Below the pieces are notes generated by a model, which worked only from the letters and a program-made list of their open reading frames with translations, had not been told where the DNA came from and did no database searches. Both the position numbers and the translations under genes were made by a program. A DNA stretch of 64,000 nucleotides, from positions 101,789,285-101,853,284 of the forward strand of contig NC_134827.1 in the NCBI RefSeq assembly GCF_004210375.1, in the 5' to 3' direction. This document shows, in pieces, positions 23,684 to 35,559 of the stretch (positions are counted from its first letter, which is position 1; each line of letters begins with the position of its first letter). Origin of the DNA: Tachypleus tridentatus. Its lineage: Eukaryota > Arthropoda > Merostomata > Xiphosura > Limulidae.

Positions 23684-24879
23684 CTTATATGGCTTGTCTA
23701 GTTGACGTGTTATAAAACTTTTTCATGAAGTTTTTTGTCATATTTCTTAGAGTTCTTATAACTATTTAACAGCAAGAATAATCGTTCACTGCGAGAGGTG
23801 ACGGAATCCACAGTCTTGAAAGCTACTAGTAGCAATATGATCTTTAATATCTTTCAAACAGACAGACGTTTATCATAATAACTGTACGTCTGACAATCAT
23901 ACGGTAGATTAAGATATAATTAGATTTGTACTTAGCTCACGTGTAACATAGCTAGGGCTCCAATTCAGTTTATAAAACTGTAGCAAACCCATTTAAGAGG
24001 TTTGGTATGCATTAAACGTCTTCTGGTATCATACTAACGGGTATTTCACTACGACGATGGCGGTATGGTTTCGCCATTCACGTTTTTTTCAGATCGTGAG
24101 CACGTGAAAAGCCGTCAAAACTTGCCTTAAAAATACCGGCAAAATTTAGGATTATTGTTGAACCTTAAACGGGTTGTACGTGTAACACAATCAAGGTTAG
24201 TTTTCATTTCAACATGGGTATATTGTACTGCCAGTGGTTTGTTAGGTTGCATATAGCCTGACAGTTTACGTAGGAGCGATATGCTGCACCTTACGCGAAT
24301 AAGCGGTTTTGTCTATTACAGAAACTTAAAAAGTGTCTTAAATTACGTCATATTTTTGCTATAGGCGATATTTATATCAAAAATCTTCTTAAAATCAAAT
24401 ATCATGGTGTGAGTTAAATTAAATAGGTAAAATTTAGTTATTTTCAATTTTATTTAAGTCATTTACAAATAAAATATTTAGGGTAAAAAATATGAAATAA
24501 TATTATTTATTTATTTTTCATGTTAACGCCAATAAAGATAATTTATTTTCGAAGTGTCTAGTACTGACAGGAAGCATTGAAAACGAAATTTTTTTGTAGT
24601 TATGATATTAGAGTAAATATATTGCATTAGGAAAAAAAGCACATTTAAAGAAAACGAAAACTTTAGAGACGATAATGAACTTTAGTTTGAGTTTGAGATT
24701 TTGACAAACCACTGAGAGCCTATAACAGTACACTGACTGCGCTTCGTTCTTCATGTTATATAATAACCACTCTCTTTACGTGTGTTTGGATATAAAAATG
24801 TTTCACACGGTGAGAGACGATTCACCGATAAGTTCACAGATTTACAACGTTAAAATCCGGAATTTAATTCTCTACAGCA
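23684..24879. other. no gene recognised
   Basis: AT-rich intergenic sequence with only short chance frames. Confidence 0.5.
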
Positions 24880-24940
24880 AACGAATAGCCCATAGCATAG
24901 TTTTGCGCTGAAAAAGCAAAACAAAACAAAAAAACAAACC
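24880..24940 (+). mobile_element. second-family SINE tail fragment
   Basis: GCCCATAGCATAGTTTTGCG then CTGAAAAAGCAAAAC; only the 3' end. Confidence 0.45.
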
Positions 24941-25392
24941 TATAACAACATCACAAATGAAATTGGTAAAACCAACAGGATAAACAGAAAAGGTGAAATT
25001 TTGAAAGTAAAACTGAATTTAATAGATGGCGTTTCACGCCACCACCGTTCTTCAAACCTGAGAGCAGGATAATAAATGCAATGCTTTTACTAATATTATT
25101 CCATCTTTCCAATTTTAATACAAAATAAGAAAACGGGTTTATGTAAATATTTGCGTCACCATTTTCTGACAACAGGCAAGCAAGCAGAATAATACATAAA
25201 TATCGATTTCTAACTATTTATTATCATATTGTTGCCCTTCCATTTATATGAAAGCTTCTTTTTTTTATTTGTTAGGTCGTAAATGCGGTCATTCGAATTG
25301 CTATTTCTTGATTAAATAATTAATGCGCTATTGTACTACCCGCTTATTAAATGGGTTTACGAATTTAATATCTAACAGACTTTCTCAATAGC

Positions 25393-25514
25393 ACTCCCCA
25401 GTGGCTCAGCGGTAAGTCTGCGGACTTACAACGCTGAAAACCGGGTTTCGATACCCGTGGTGGGCAGAGCACAGATAGCCCATTGTGTAGCTTTGTGTTT
25501 ATTCAAAACAACAA
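25393..25514 (+). mobile_element. second-family SINE with target duplication
   Basis: Best-preserved copy: CAGTGGCTCAGCGGTAAGTC (box A), GGGTTTCGATACCCGTGGTG (box B), GCACAGATAGCCCATTGTG tail. Perfect 9-bp duplication CTCAATAGC at 25384-25392 and 25515-25523. Confidence 0.9.
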
Positions 25515-25664
25515 CTCAATAGCGTTTCTAGTCGAGGTAGTATGCTTGAAGTAATACAGTTAATACAGTCGCCATCTGGTGAATGTATACATAATTATAA
25601 TATAATTTTTAAAATAAAAAAACATCCAGTGATTTCTCTTTATCCTTATATTCGGTATGTATAA

Positions 25665-25723
25665 GAAATCGAAACCTATTTCCAGCGTTGTAGGTCTGCA
25701 AACATACCGCTATGTCTCTGGGG
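25665..25723 (-). mobile_element. second-family SINE head fragment
   Basis: AGCGTTGTAGGTCTGCAAAC and ACCGCTATGTCTCTGGGG, the reverse of the head and anticodon arm. Confidence 0.6.
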
Positions 25724-26064
25724 AGGAACTTTGAAAGAAATTACATATTTTATATTAAACTGAAAGTAGGTATGGATTTGTAGTTTTGCCACCCAGCTTT
25801 ATGTGTTGTACTTATTTTTATCGAAGACAAGCAAGTCATTTTGTGGTGAACTTTACTTCACCAAGTATTCCTCAACGTCATTCTATAGCACCATACTGGA
25901 TCGTAAAACCAACGCTAACTTTCGAAATTTGACAAACATTAAAATCTGAATGAAAACCCATTGTTTATGCACTATTACTAATAATATTCTAACAGCCAAT
26001 AAATCAGTTATGTGTTATGTTTTTTGCACTTTACACGTTTTTAAAAGATTGATTATTATTTAAA

Positions 26065-26300
26065 CAATTTTTGCGCATGCTCAATAACATAGCCAATTTT
26101 AAAAGTAGGATTACAAGGATTTGAGATATATTAGCGTAATTTTTCAATGAGACAAAAAAAAAACGTAAAGCTTCACTTTTGTTTTTAAAAACGAAATTTT
26201 GCGCATGCTGAATAACATATGCCAATTTTAAAAGTAGGATTACAAGGATTTATTAGCGTAATTTTTCAATGAGACAAAAAAACCCGTAAGGTTTCACTTT
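26065..26300. repeat. tandem duplication of about 125 bp
   Basis: Two copies of a segment with TTTTGCGCATGCT, AAAGTAGGATTACAAGGATT and TTTTTCAATGAGACAAAAAA. The second copy lacks a few bases in the middle. Confidence 0.85.
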
Positions 26301-26363
26301 TGGTTTGACAAACCGGAATTAAATTATAGCCCTAAATTTCCTTGAAAACTGAGATTACAAAAA

Positions 26364-26491
26364 TGAGCGCCTCCAGTGGCACAGCGGTATCTCTGCAGGC
26401 TAATAACACTAGATACCGAATTTCGGTACCCGTGGTGGACAGAGCATAAATAGCCCATTGTTCAACTTTGTACTTTATTACAAGCAAATAA
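26364..26491 (+). mobile_element. second-family SINE
   Basis: CGCCTCCAGTGGCACAGCGG, TTTCGGTACCCGTGGTGGAC, AAATAGCCCATTGTTCAAC; tail AAGCAAATAAACAA. Confidence 0.8.
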
Positions 26492-26725
26492 ACAAGGAAC
26501 TGCTTTAATGTGGTTGAAAGATGGCGACAATATATAAATGTGCTTGTGCTTTCTGTCCCTAAAAAAAGGCTGTGTTTGTATCACTGCTGGCCAAAGGAAT
26601 ACTTCGAGATAGGATTCATTTCCCAGTGGATTTCCGACTAGAAAATTTAGACCCATTTCAAATATAAACTTGGCAATTTTACTAGTATATATATGTGTGT
26701 GTGTGTGTGTGTGTAGATCCTTAGC

Positions 26726-27002
26726 GGACCCGGTATGGCCAAGCGTGTTAAGGCGTGTGACTCGTAATCTGAGGGTCGTGGTTTGGCATCCCCGTCGCGC
26801 CAAACATGCTCGCCCTTTCAGCCGTGGGAGCGTTATAATGTTACGGTCAATCAATCCCACTATTCGTTGGTAAAAGAGGAGCCCAAGAGTTGGCGGTGGG
26901 TGGTGATGACTAGCTGCCTTCCCTCTAGTTTTACACTGCTAAATTAGGGACGGCTAGCACAGATAGCCCTCGAGTAGCTTTATGCGAAATTCAAAAACAA
27001 AC
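26726..27002 (+). mobile_element. tRNA-Thr-type SINE with target duplication
   Basis: Full-length; perfect 11-bp duplication AGATCCTTAGC at 26715-26725 and 27003-27013. It is inserted just after a (GT)n run. Confidence 0.93.
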
Positions 27003-27284
27003 AGATCCTTAGCTTACCACATTATAAAGAGTATATGGTTGATATCAAAATAATACGCATATTTTAAATTGATCATAATGTATTTTGAATAATAAATACT
27101 CTTCATTGGTGACTGAATAATTTAATATTCGTCAGTATAATGCACACATTAAAATGTCAGTCATATAAACAAATGAATAATTTTTTTAGAAGAAAAACGA
27201 ATATTTAACGATCATCCTATTTTTTTTATACTTTTAAAAAACAGTTTCTTTATGGGCACGATATACGAGTGTTAGTGGTAAGGT

Positions 27285-27350
27285 GCTACTGACCGGTCAA
27301 CAGCTCAAAATTAGGGTCGGCGGAAGATTGCCTCAATAGCTTTTACCGCG
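27285..27350 (+). mobile_element. possible old SINE tail
   Basis: CTCAAAATTAGGGTCGGC and CCTCAATAGCTTTTA suggest the 3' part of the SINE; weak. Confidence 0.3.
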
Positions 27351-27587
27351 AGTATGATACAAATACCGCAGCAATTTGTTTACGAAATTTCAAATAAACA
27401 ATTCGTTTGTATTAATTATTGAGATATAAATTTGGAAAGCCTCAACAACCAGGGACAGATACTTTGTTGTGAGAGTCACTGTCTGTCTGGACCAATCACA
27501 CACAGTCTGCTGCTTGCATCATCCAGTATTTTCCTTATTTCTTTTCAAATATGTGTATCAGCTTCGAAATGCATCTTCTCTCTCGTT

Positions 27588-27690
27588 TGTTATTATGCAA
27601 AAAAACTACACAATGAATTATATGTGCTCTGTCCACCAAGGGTATCCAAACCCGGTTTCTAGGAATATAAGTTCAACGATATCCTACTGT
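27588..27690 (-). mobile_element. second-family SINE, diverged
   Basis: GCTCTGTCCACCAAGGGTAT and CCAAACCCGGTTTCTAG match the reverse of the body and box B; the head is weak. Confidence 0.6.
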
Positions 27691-27984
27691 GCTATTGGAT
27701 ATCCCACCTTTGAAAGAATAGGGTTTCCCTCGTCGTAACAAATATACAACTTTATTATAGGTAACTTCTTGATTATTACAGTGTATTTCAGCTAACTCTG
27801 TCTTATTCTTATTTTAAGTAATACTGCCCAGGAATCAATATTATAATTATTTAGGGTATTTAATAATAACTCGTGTTACATAGGCTTCCAATTTATTATG
27901 TTACGTATTGCGATTTCAAATAGTCTGAAACTGGATTAAATTGTAATTTGGATTTAGAAGTTAATTAAATGTAGGGATGCAATT

Positions 27985-28145
27985 CTTGATGACGAGAAAC
28001 CCACTTGAAATAAAAATGTATCTCAGAAGGATTAACCTTTGCTTTTATGTTAAACTGAAGATGACCTAGGAAGGTCGAAACGTTGTTCTCTGCTTATAAA
28101 TAAAAGTGTAAATACCCATTCTAGCCGTTCTGAGATACATTTGAA
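27985..28145. repeat. dispersed repeat with inverted ends and CTGAAGATGACC...GGTCGAAAC motif
   Basis: Left part (GATGACGAGAAACCCACTTG, AAATGTATCTCAG) and right end (CGTTCTGAGATACATTT) are inverted copies. Between them CTGAAGATGACCTAGGAAGG then TCGAAACGTTG. The family recurs at 364-430, 38935-38990, 40222-40400 and 47784-47905. Confidence 0.7.
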
Positions 28146-28635
28146 TGTAGAGATGTATCAAATTTATGATATTTGCCAACAGCATTGATACATATAGTTG
28201 TTGTGTTTTTTCACTTAATACAAATATATTTTAATATACAAACAACCATACAGTTTTAATAAAGGTTATCATATATAAGTATTACAACTAACGATTTATA
28301 TGCAAAAATTTTACAAACCTACAAACAATATCGAATCTCATATCTGGTCTGGAACTAGATATCTCATCGAGGGTTCACGATGAGCGAATTAATTTCGAGC
28401 TGATATAGATACAATTCATTTAACCGTGAGCTATCTATCTCTTCGCTGATCACACCTGATTTTTTTACCACTAAAGTTATATTATGTCATTGTAAAAATA
28501 CTACTGTCCAATATTAACCAGCTCAAGTTAAATAATCTATAATGTTCGAAATCTATAAACGTTCCTGGTCAGATATCTGTAGTTTCCCGATTAATAAACT
28601 TTAACCACAGTTATAGCTTCCGAGGTGTATAGTAT

Positions 28636-28874
28636 GTTTGATTTTGAATTTCGCGCAAGGCTACACGAAGTATATCCTAGATAGAAGGTAGCTACTTATC
28701 ACTTCCCACAGCCACCTATTGAGATACTATTTTATCAACGAAAAGAGGGATTGACTGTAACATTATAAAGCTCCCCGACTGAAAGAGCAGACATTTTTGG
28801 TGTGACTGAGATTTGAATTCTGCGTCCCTTATTTTACGAGTTAAGCGCCTTAAACACCTGTTCATGGCGGACCA
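28636..28874 (-). mobile_element. degenerate tRNA-Thr-type SINE
   Basis: Tail TTTGAATTTCGCGCAAGGCT and head CACCTGTTCATGGCGGACC recognisable; part of the body is deleted. Confidence 0.75.
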
Positions 28875-28991
28875 GGGTATATAGTATACCAACCATAGTA
28901 AATCGATAATATATACGCTCTCTTTTTCTTTTATGCACCTGGCGTTGGTTACATTTTATGAGCGTTAGGCGAATTTCTAGATACTTAGTTG

Positions 28992-29113
28992 GTGTGTGTG
29001 TGTGTTTTCTTATAGCAAAGCCATATCGGGACACCTGCTGTGTCCACCGAGGGGAATCGGACCCCTGAATTTAGCGTTGTAAGTTAGTAGACTTATCGCT
29101 GTTCCAGCGGGGA
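28992..29113 (-). mobile_element. third tRNA-like SINE family
   Basis: GTGTGTTTTCTTATAGCAAA tail, ACCGAGGGGAATCGGACCCC (box-B-like) and ATCGCTGTTCCAGCGGGG head. The head and tail differ from the two other families. Confidence 0.7.
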
Positions 29114-30677
29114 ACATTTCAGTTGGCCCAACAATACTAACGATACGCAAGTGATTTTGTAAAACATATATTATTGATTCTCACCCTCAAGAATCTTCTA
29201 CAAATATAATGAATAAATAACGATATTAAAATAAATAAATAATGGTAAGTCCATCACACTCCTAAATAAGCGTAAATTAGTTTTGCTTATCAGTAACTTG
29301 TGTATCGATCAGTAACAGTAATCCGCATACAACATTGTAGATACTACAGATATAAAATAATAGTAAATAATAATAAACTATCTACGTTTCAGTGATTCAC
29401 TCTACAAACTTGCTCAACATATTGACAAATAGATACGTATTTGTATCTAATCCTTGTTCTGGATATTTCACAAATTCACTATGTTTTCATGACTTCATAT
29501 TAGAATATTCTGGGCCTACTCCCACAAACGTATTGACCTTAACATCGTGCGCCTTCTAGCTAACAAACAAGTTACAACGTTAAAAAATATAGCTTATAAC
29601 AATCTCGCAAGGTTCCACTAGGTAAAGAGGCCCACTTTAGTCTCAAGTCAATACACCAAATTAATAATGAAAGGTAATCTTCACGATGTAAAAATCTGGT
29701 TAAAAATTATTCCAAATAATAAAACCAATAACATTTAATTAAGCTAGTCATAAACAGGAAAGGAATAAGACATTACTTACAAACAAACAAATACTAACAA
29801 CAGATCCATATTAACAATGTACGAAATGTAGATCACCTATAAATGTTTATGTATTATGTTTTAAATGCATCAAACTGGTTTATTTTAATTTGTAATGAAT
29901 TACAATGCATATGTTCCGAATAAACATCCTTAATTATAATAAATAATTATGGTAAAATAACTAAGATTCGACTGCTTTATGATTGGAAAATCAAGTTTGA
30001 ATATTTGAGACTCACAAAATTATTTTATTATTTATTTTTATATTTTGCAAACAAAAACATCTATCAAATTATTTCCTGGAATAGTATCCAAGATTTTTAA
30101 TGACAAATATTGTTTTTGTTTTACATCGAACGATTTTGTGTACTTGCGAGAAATATCAGAGATTCTAGTTATAGACTGTTACAGTTTTATAATATGTAAA
30201 AAAAAAAAAAAAGAATTACTTGAAAAACATTAGAGTAAAACAGTTATATAATATTTGGCAAGTTAAAGATGATTGAAATATTATCAAAATCGTTAAGATA
30301 TTTTGCGTGGGATAAGCCTAATAAGAATAACTGTTAATTGCTGACGGCACTTCATAAACGACGTACGTGGTACTAGGCCTAAGTATGGTCATGATTGTAA
30401 TACAAGTAAGATTAGAACTTGTACGAGTAATAAGGTTAGAACTTTAGAAATAAATCTGTTAGCTTAACCAGAAATTGAATCCGTTAGTCAGCTAAGTACG
30501 TTCAATCAAATAATAAGACAGTTTCAACTTTATCAACCGTTTTCTCTTTTTCTTTTATTTGTAAGTTTCATAATAAATATTAATATTAGTTTGATTGAAT
30601 CTGAAATTCAGGGAATAGAACTCAGGTAACTAACTATATTATGTTTCACACCATAAAAACACATTCGTTTCAATGCT
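29114..30677. other. no gene recognised
   Basis: Very AT-rich; a poly-A run near 30198 and no repeat copies that I can identify. Confidence 0.5.
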
Positions 30678-30755
30678 GTGTAAGACTCGCCATGGGGAAT
30701 CACGCCCTGGATTTTATCGTTATAAGCGCGTAAGTTTACTATCGCTCCATAAGAG
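30678..30755 (-). mobile_element. third-family SINE, diverged fragment
   Basis: CGCCATGGGGAATCACGCCC and TATCGTTATAAGCGCGTAAG match parts of the third family. Confidence 0.5.
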
Positions 30756-31329
30756 GTACTCCAATTATAAAAGTCGTGACTTTTTTAGAGATAATTTTGA
30801 TTTTGTTTATGACTTCTAGAGAACTGCTCTTTCAAAATGCATAGTTTTAATCAAGAAGTGACTTCATTTTGTTCCAAGCAGGCTGGAAATTTCAACGAGG
30901 AATATGTGAAATTGTAATCACCAATAGACAAATAAAATAAGTTTTTCAGAAAGACAAGAAGATTGAACTTTCAAATTAAGAAGAAACAAACTTGGATAAG
31001 TTACTGAAACCAGAAACTTGATTTTTAATGATAACCAGTAATCATGTATTACGTCCAGTAGTAAAAAAAAACAAATAAAAAAACGGTTTGCGGAATTCCT
31101 GTTCGTTTTATCTACTCTAAATGAAATTCCTTACTGTCGATAGAAACTGAAATTACTTTAGGGTAGATCCAGTGTCAATTTGTTCCCAAGATTTCTCTGT
31201 TCATTAAGGACTTGTAGGTAGTGCAGTGGATGCTCTCTGTCTTCCATCTCATTTCCCAAACTCTTCAATAGAGTCAATCAACTCCACAAGGCTTTCCTTA
31301 ATCAATGTAATCCAAATGAGCAAAAATAA

Positions 31330-31400
31330 CGGACGGTCTCTGCACGTGCGCGCTTCATTATTGCGCGCGCAATAGGTGGGAACGCCCCTTACACGGGAGC
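31330..31400. promoter_or_regulatory. isolated CpG-rich patch with NRF1-like and palindromic motifs
   Basis: GCACGTGCGCGC at 31342-31353 and a perfect 14-bp palindrome ATTGCGCGCGCAAT at 31360-31373 in AT-rich surroundings. It could be an unannotated promoter; there is no adjacent coding exon that I recognise. Confidence 0.25.
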
Positions 31401-32843
31401 TCATCAAGATAATTGAGAGAAGACTGTGTGGAACATGTTCCTTCATCAGAAAAGAAAAGTAAACTGTACTAAGCTCTTTGGCGAATTAATGTAAAATCGT
31501 TGAATTCAACTATTCTAATTTTCTTTCAAGCCATAATGTGACATAACTGAGAATATCCAATAATGTTTTATTCGGTCACGTCAGCCACGGAGGCAATCTG
31601 TTGCATTTCCGTTATTCGTGGTGTATAAAATAGAACGGGTATTTTGAATAAATAATAGCAAAACCATGCACAAACACACACGTTAATGTCACGAATGTTT
31701 AAATGAAACTGCTAATGAAAAATATATGCACATACACTTCTATTATAAAGATTTTTTTACACTTAGTGTCATTAACTTAAACGTCTGACCAAAGCGAGTA
31801 CCTGCGTAAATCATAACTAAGACTTACCTCACAAATGAATATGGCTATCTAAATCCAATGTTCGTACTTATAAAGATTATAATGCGTTGTTCCATTCGTC
31901 GCGCACCCTCGCTGTTAGCTGTACTTTCGGCCATAATCCCATTTCACTTCAAGGCTTTCATGCTAAGACTTCCTTCAGAGTAGAGTTTATAGCATTATTT
32001 TCGCAGTTTCCATTCTAACTAAATTCTGTGAAGAAAATCTAGATCAATGTTAGATCACAGATCTTTAAACATTTTTTTTTTGACAGGTTCTTCATTTTGC
32101 GTGGTGGAGTTAACTTCCAAGATCACTAAATGCACTAACATTTATTAGAGCTACGTTAGGGGACTTGATATGCGTATTGTCTAATGGGATTGACGTGCTT
32201 CCAATTTCTTCTTCGACATTTTATTATTATTATTAAACTAGTGGTTGATTCAAGATGGGTCTGAAAGTTTCTGAATTTTTTACTTCATGATGTTTGTCAA
32301 CGTCAAATTCGTGTTTACTATCTTGTTAACGATAGCAAATATGTATATATTTATATATATGTTAAGCTTTGTTGAATCCGAAGTTTTTTGTTGTTGTTTT
32401 TTTCAACCATAATATTCATGTTTTGGAAGAGGGCGTGTTCATCTGAATTGTTTTGAAGTGTATTTTTGTAGCCCATTTTTACCCTAAATGCTGTACTGTA
32501 GAAGTTGTTTTGTTTCCAGTGAGATTAATAATTGCTCCTCTGTTCGAAGTAATGTTTTCTTTTCTCTATAAATCTTTAAGCAATGTCGTCTTTAACATAA
32601 CCTACTTCGAGAATAACTGTGACTTATACCTCCTGTCGAAATGTTTTAGATATTCCTAGACGTCACTCCTAAATAAATTTAATGACTACTCTTTGATATA
32701 TCAATAATTATTACTCGATTTCAAATTACGCTTTCAATAAGCGCTCTACAAAAAATAAGAACTTCAAAATTCTTTTTTATTGGCATCCATTACCAAGACC
32801 TGCAAACAAAACTTTAGTGAAGAGCAGAAAGGTGAACTACATA

Positions 32844-33030
32844 TAACTGGGATAAGAGTAGGGATATGAAATAGGCTTAAGGAATCGTAAGTGTAATAAC
32901 TGGAATAAGAGCAGAGTTATGAACTAGGCTTAAAGAATCATTAGTGTGTTAACTGGGATAAGAACGGAGATGTGAATTAGGCTTAAGGAATCGGTGTGTT
33001 AACTGAGAAAAGAGTAGGGAGATGAACATT
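32844..33030. repeat. degenerate 50-55 bp tandem repeat, 3.5 copies
   Basis: TAACTGGGATAAGAG followed by a GGAGATATGAAxTAGGCTTA-like core, repeated about 53 bp apart with many differences. Confidence 0.7.
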
Positions 33031-34976
33031 AGATACTTGCAAAACGTTTAAATTAAATAAAGTTGTCAAACGTCTTTTAAGTACGTTTTCTTGTACACGC
33101 CTATTTCGATCTGTAGTTAGGGTCTTAGAAAAAATAAAAAAACTTGTGTACCATTTGGTACAGATCTATTTTTGTAAAGATAGGGAAGACCAACAGTAGC
33201 AAAGATAACAAAAAACGATCCTATGTTGTATATAAATTTGTCTTACGGACTTAAAGCCTCTTCGGTGTTTACTACAGGCAGATACAAGGGTCTATAGCAA
33301 TAATATATTTTTATACGTCACTTAAAACGTTACATTCTTAAACTTTTCAAGCATTTTGTAGTTTAGGAATTTGATTACTCATTCAAATGTTGAAAATATT
33401 AACAGAATATTCAATTGCATAAGAAGTGCATCATTTTACAACACGAAAAATGAAGTTTATGAGATACACATTATAATAATAATAATGGAAAAATAATACA
33501 ATTAACGGTTTTCGATAGATGGCGACACGTGTTTGCAGTTTACACCCTTCTTTTTTTTAAAGAATTAGATACCTTCAACTAAAACAATATCTAAATTCAT
33601 ATTATACAAAATAATGTAGGTAAGGCGTTTAGATGTTTTAAATGTACAAATGAAGATAACTAAATATTTTAAATTATTGGTGATTATGTAGGTTGGTCAG
33701 CAAGGAGCCAAACCGAACTATTTAGTTTACTAGGATTAATTTTATTTATACTATTGTATAAAAAGATACGTTTGCAGATTATAAAATAACAGCAGAATGT
33801 ATTGTGGAAATCTTTTACAGCGAGAAAAATATTAAAAGCTATAAATTCCTAAGAACAAAACAAAGACAATATTAATGCATTATTTTTCACTTATCAGTGT
33901 GATGGTACAGAAGCTAGTTATTAAAACATTCAACAGAATAGATTATTATAAATGACATCAAGGGTTAGCCAAGTACAAGTACTGGGCGTTAATTTAAATC
34001 TATTTTGTACCAAGTATTATAATCTTGTTTTATTTTCCATCACAAATCTAGATACGTTTAAAGTTAGAAACGTTTATAAATCTAGCTTTTAAAATATGTA
34101 GAAATAATTTGAGAGTGTATAGGTTCTTCAATACCTAAATGTGCAATTGTTTTGCAAGAAATCTGTTGTGCGTTAGTCAAATACTATGTGCTTAAAAACA
34201 TTGAATACCTGTTCTGATGTTTAAATTAAACTTATTTGGATTTTAGTTTATGCAGTAATATTGTTCGTGATAGAATGTGCAAAATAGCATATCTGAATTC
34301 ATAATCGTTTTTACTGAGAAGATTATGCTTACTTAGTTATAAGTTACAAAGATATATCATATTGAGCAGAAATTGTATGTCACGAGAAAGATGTCATAGT
34401 GTGCACAGCTTTGAAGTTATTATACCTCACACTCCATGTATTCCTGGATTGACTGTGAACATCCTGGTGAACTCTGGTTTGACATCACTGTTACAGTCCG
34501 ATTCAGGCGAGCTGCCCTCTACCTTACTTTTGATGTCTGTGAAGCCGTCCACGGAAACACACTTGGAACTGTGTTTGGTCACAAACGTTTTGATTGAGGT
34601 TCATAACCTGAAAGAGAATTATTCATAAAAAAATATGTATCACTAAAATCCACATGTACATGTACATGTTATGATGTACGGCTTGCCATACTTTTAAATA
34701 TTGAGAACATTGGGTGCGTATGAAATCATAAAGGTTCTAGAAGCAAAAAAATGATCAGTGATGGTGGCAGGTGGTGTGTGTCATTGTGTGGATTTATGTG
34801 TGTGTGTGTTCCTCGGCCCCTTTGGTGGTGGTAGTTGAAATAGTAGGCGGAAGTAGTGGGTGTCATTTTTTGTTTTGTTTTAAAATACTGGAATGATAAT
34901 TACCAATGGATGTTTCACTGTAGCGATCTGTCGGTACGAAGTGATCATTCACAACAAAACAAACTAGTACAGAATT

Positions 34977-35244
34977 GTTTGTTTCCTTTTTTAATTTCGC
35001 GCAAAGCTACACGAGAGCTATCTGCGCTAGCCGTCCCTAATTTAGCAGTGTAAAGCAGCTAGTCATCACCACCAACCGCCAACTCTTGAGCTACTCTTTT
35101 TTTTACCAACGAATAGTAGGATTGATTCTAACTTTATAACGCCCCCACGGCTGAAAGCGCGAGCATGTTTGGTGTGATGGGCACTCGAACCCGCAACCCT
35201 CGGAATATGAGTCGAGTGCCTTAACCACCTGACCATGCCGGGCG
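34977..35244 (-). mobile_element. tRNA-Thr-type SINE with target duplication
   Basis: Perfect 10-bp duplication GTACAGAATT at 34967-34976 and 35245-35254. It forms a head-to-head pair with the next copy. Confidence 0.93.
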
Positions 35245-35279
35245 GTACAGAATTAACTCAATCTTTAATTACTCATTGG

Positions 35280-35559
35280 GGCCTGGCATGACCTAGCGCA
35301 TTAAGACGTGCGCTTCGTAATCTGAGGGTCGCGGGTTCGCGCCCGAGTCGCACCAAACATACTCGCCCTCCCAGCCGTGGGGGCGTTATAATGTAACGGT
35401 CAATCCCACTATTCGTTGGTAAAAGAGTAGCCCAAGAGTTGGCGGTGAGTGGTGATGACTAGCTGCCTTCCCTCTAGTCTTACACTGCTAAATTAGGGAC
35501 AGCTAGCACAGATAGCTCTCGAGTAGCTTTGTGCGAAATTCCAAAAACCAAACAAAACC
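35280..35559 (+). mobile_element. tRNA-Thr-type SINE with target duplication
   Basis: Perfect 14-bp duplication TAATTACTCATTGG at 35266-35279 and 35560-35573. The head reads CCTGGCATGACCTAGCGC, a variant shared with the copies at 84-361 and 55855-56128 (GCGC in box A). Confidence 0.93.

Larger units (their letters stand above)
30756..34966. other. long gene-free stretch
   Basis: Holds a GC-rich patch at 31330-31400, the degenerate tandem repeat at 32844-33030, and an 88-codon plus frame at 34362-34628 that I cannot assign. No SINE copy is visible for over 4 kb, which is unusual here. Confidence 0.45.

Noticed and set aside
26579-26600. another Tc1 terminus (CACTGCTGGCCAAAGGAAT)
   Set aside because: The match to the Tc1 TIR ends after about 15 bp and no partner end is nearby.
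26462-26860. 132-codon minus ORF as a gene
   Set aside because: It covers a SINE, a (CA)n run and the tail of another SINE. Other frames in SINEs (for example 2109-2378, 18907-19158, 56000-56431) are rejected for the same reason.
34362-34628. 88-codon plus ORF as an exon
   Set aside because: No recognisable motif, homologous family or convincing splice pair; left as unassigned spacer.
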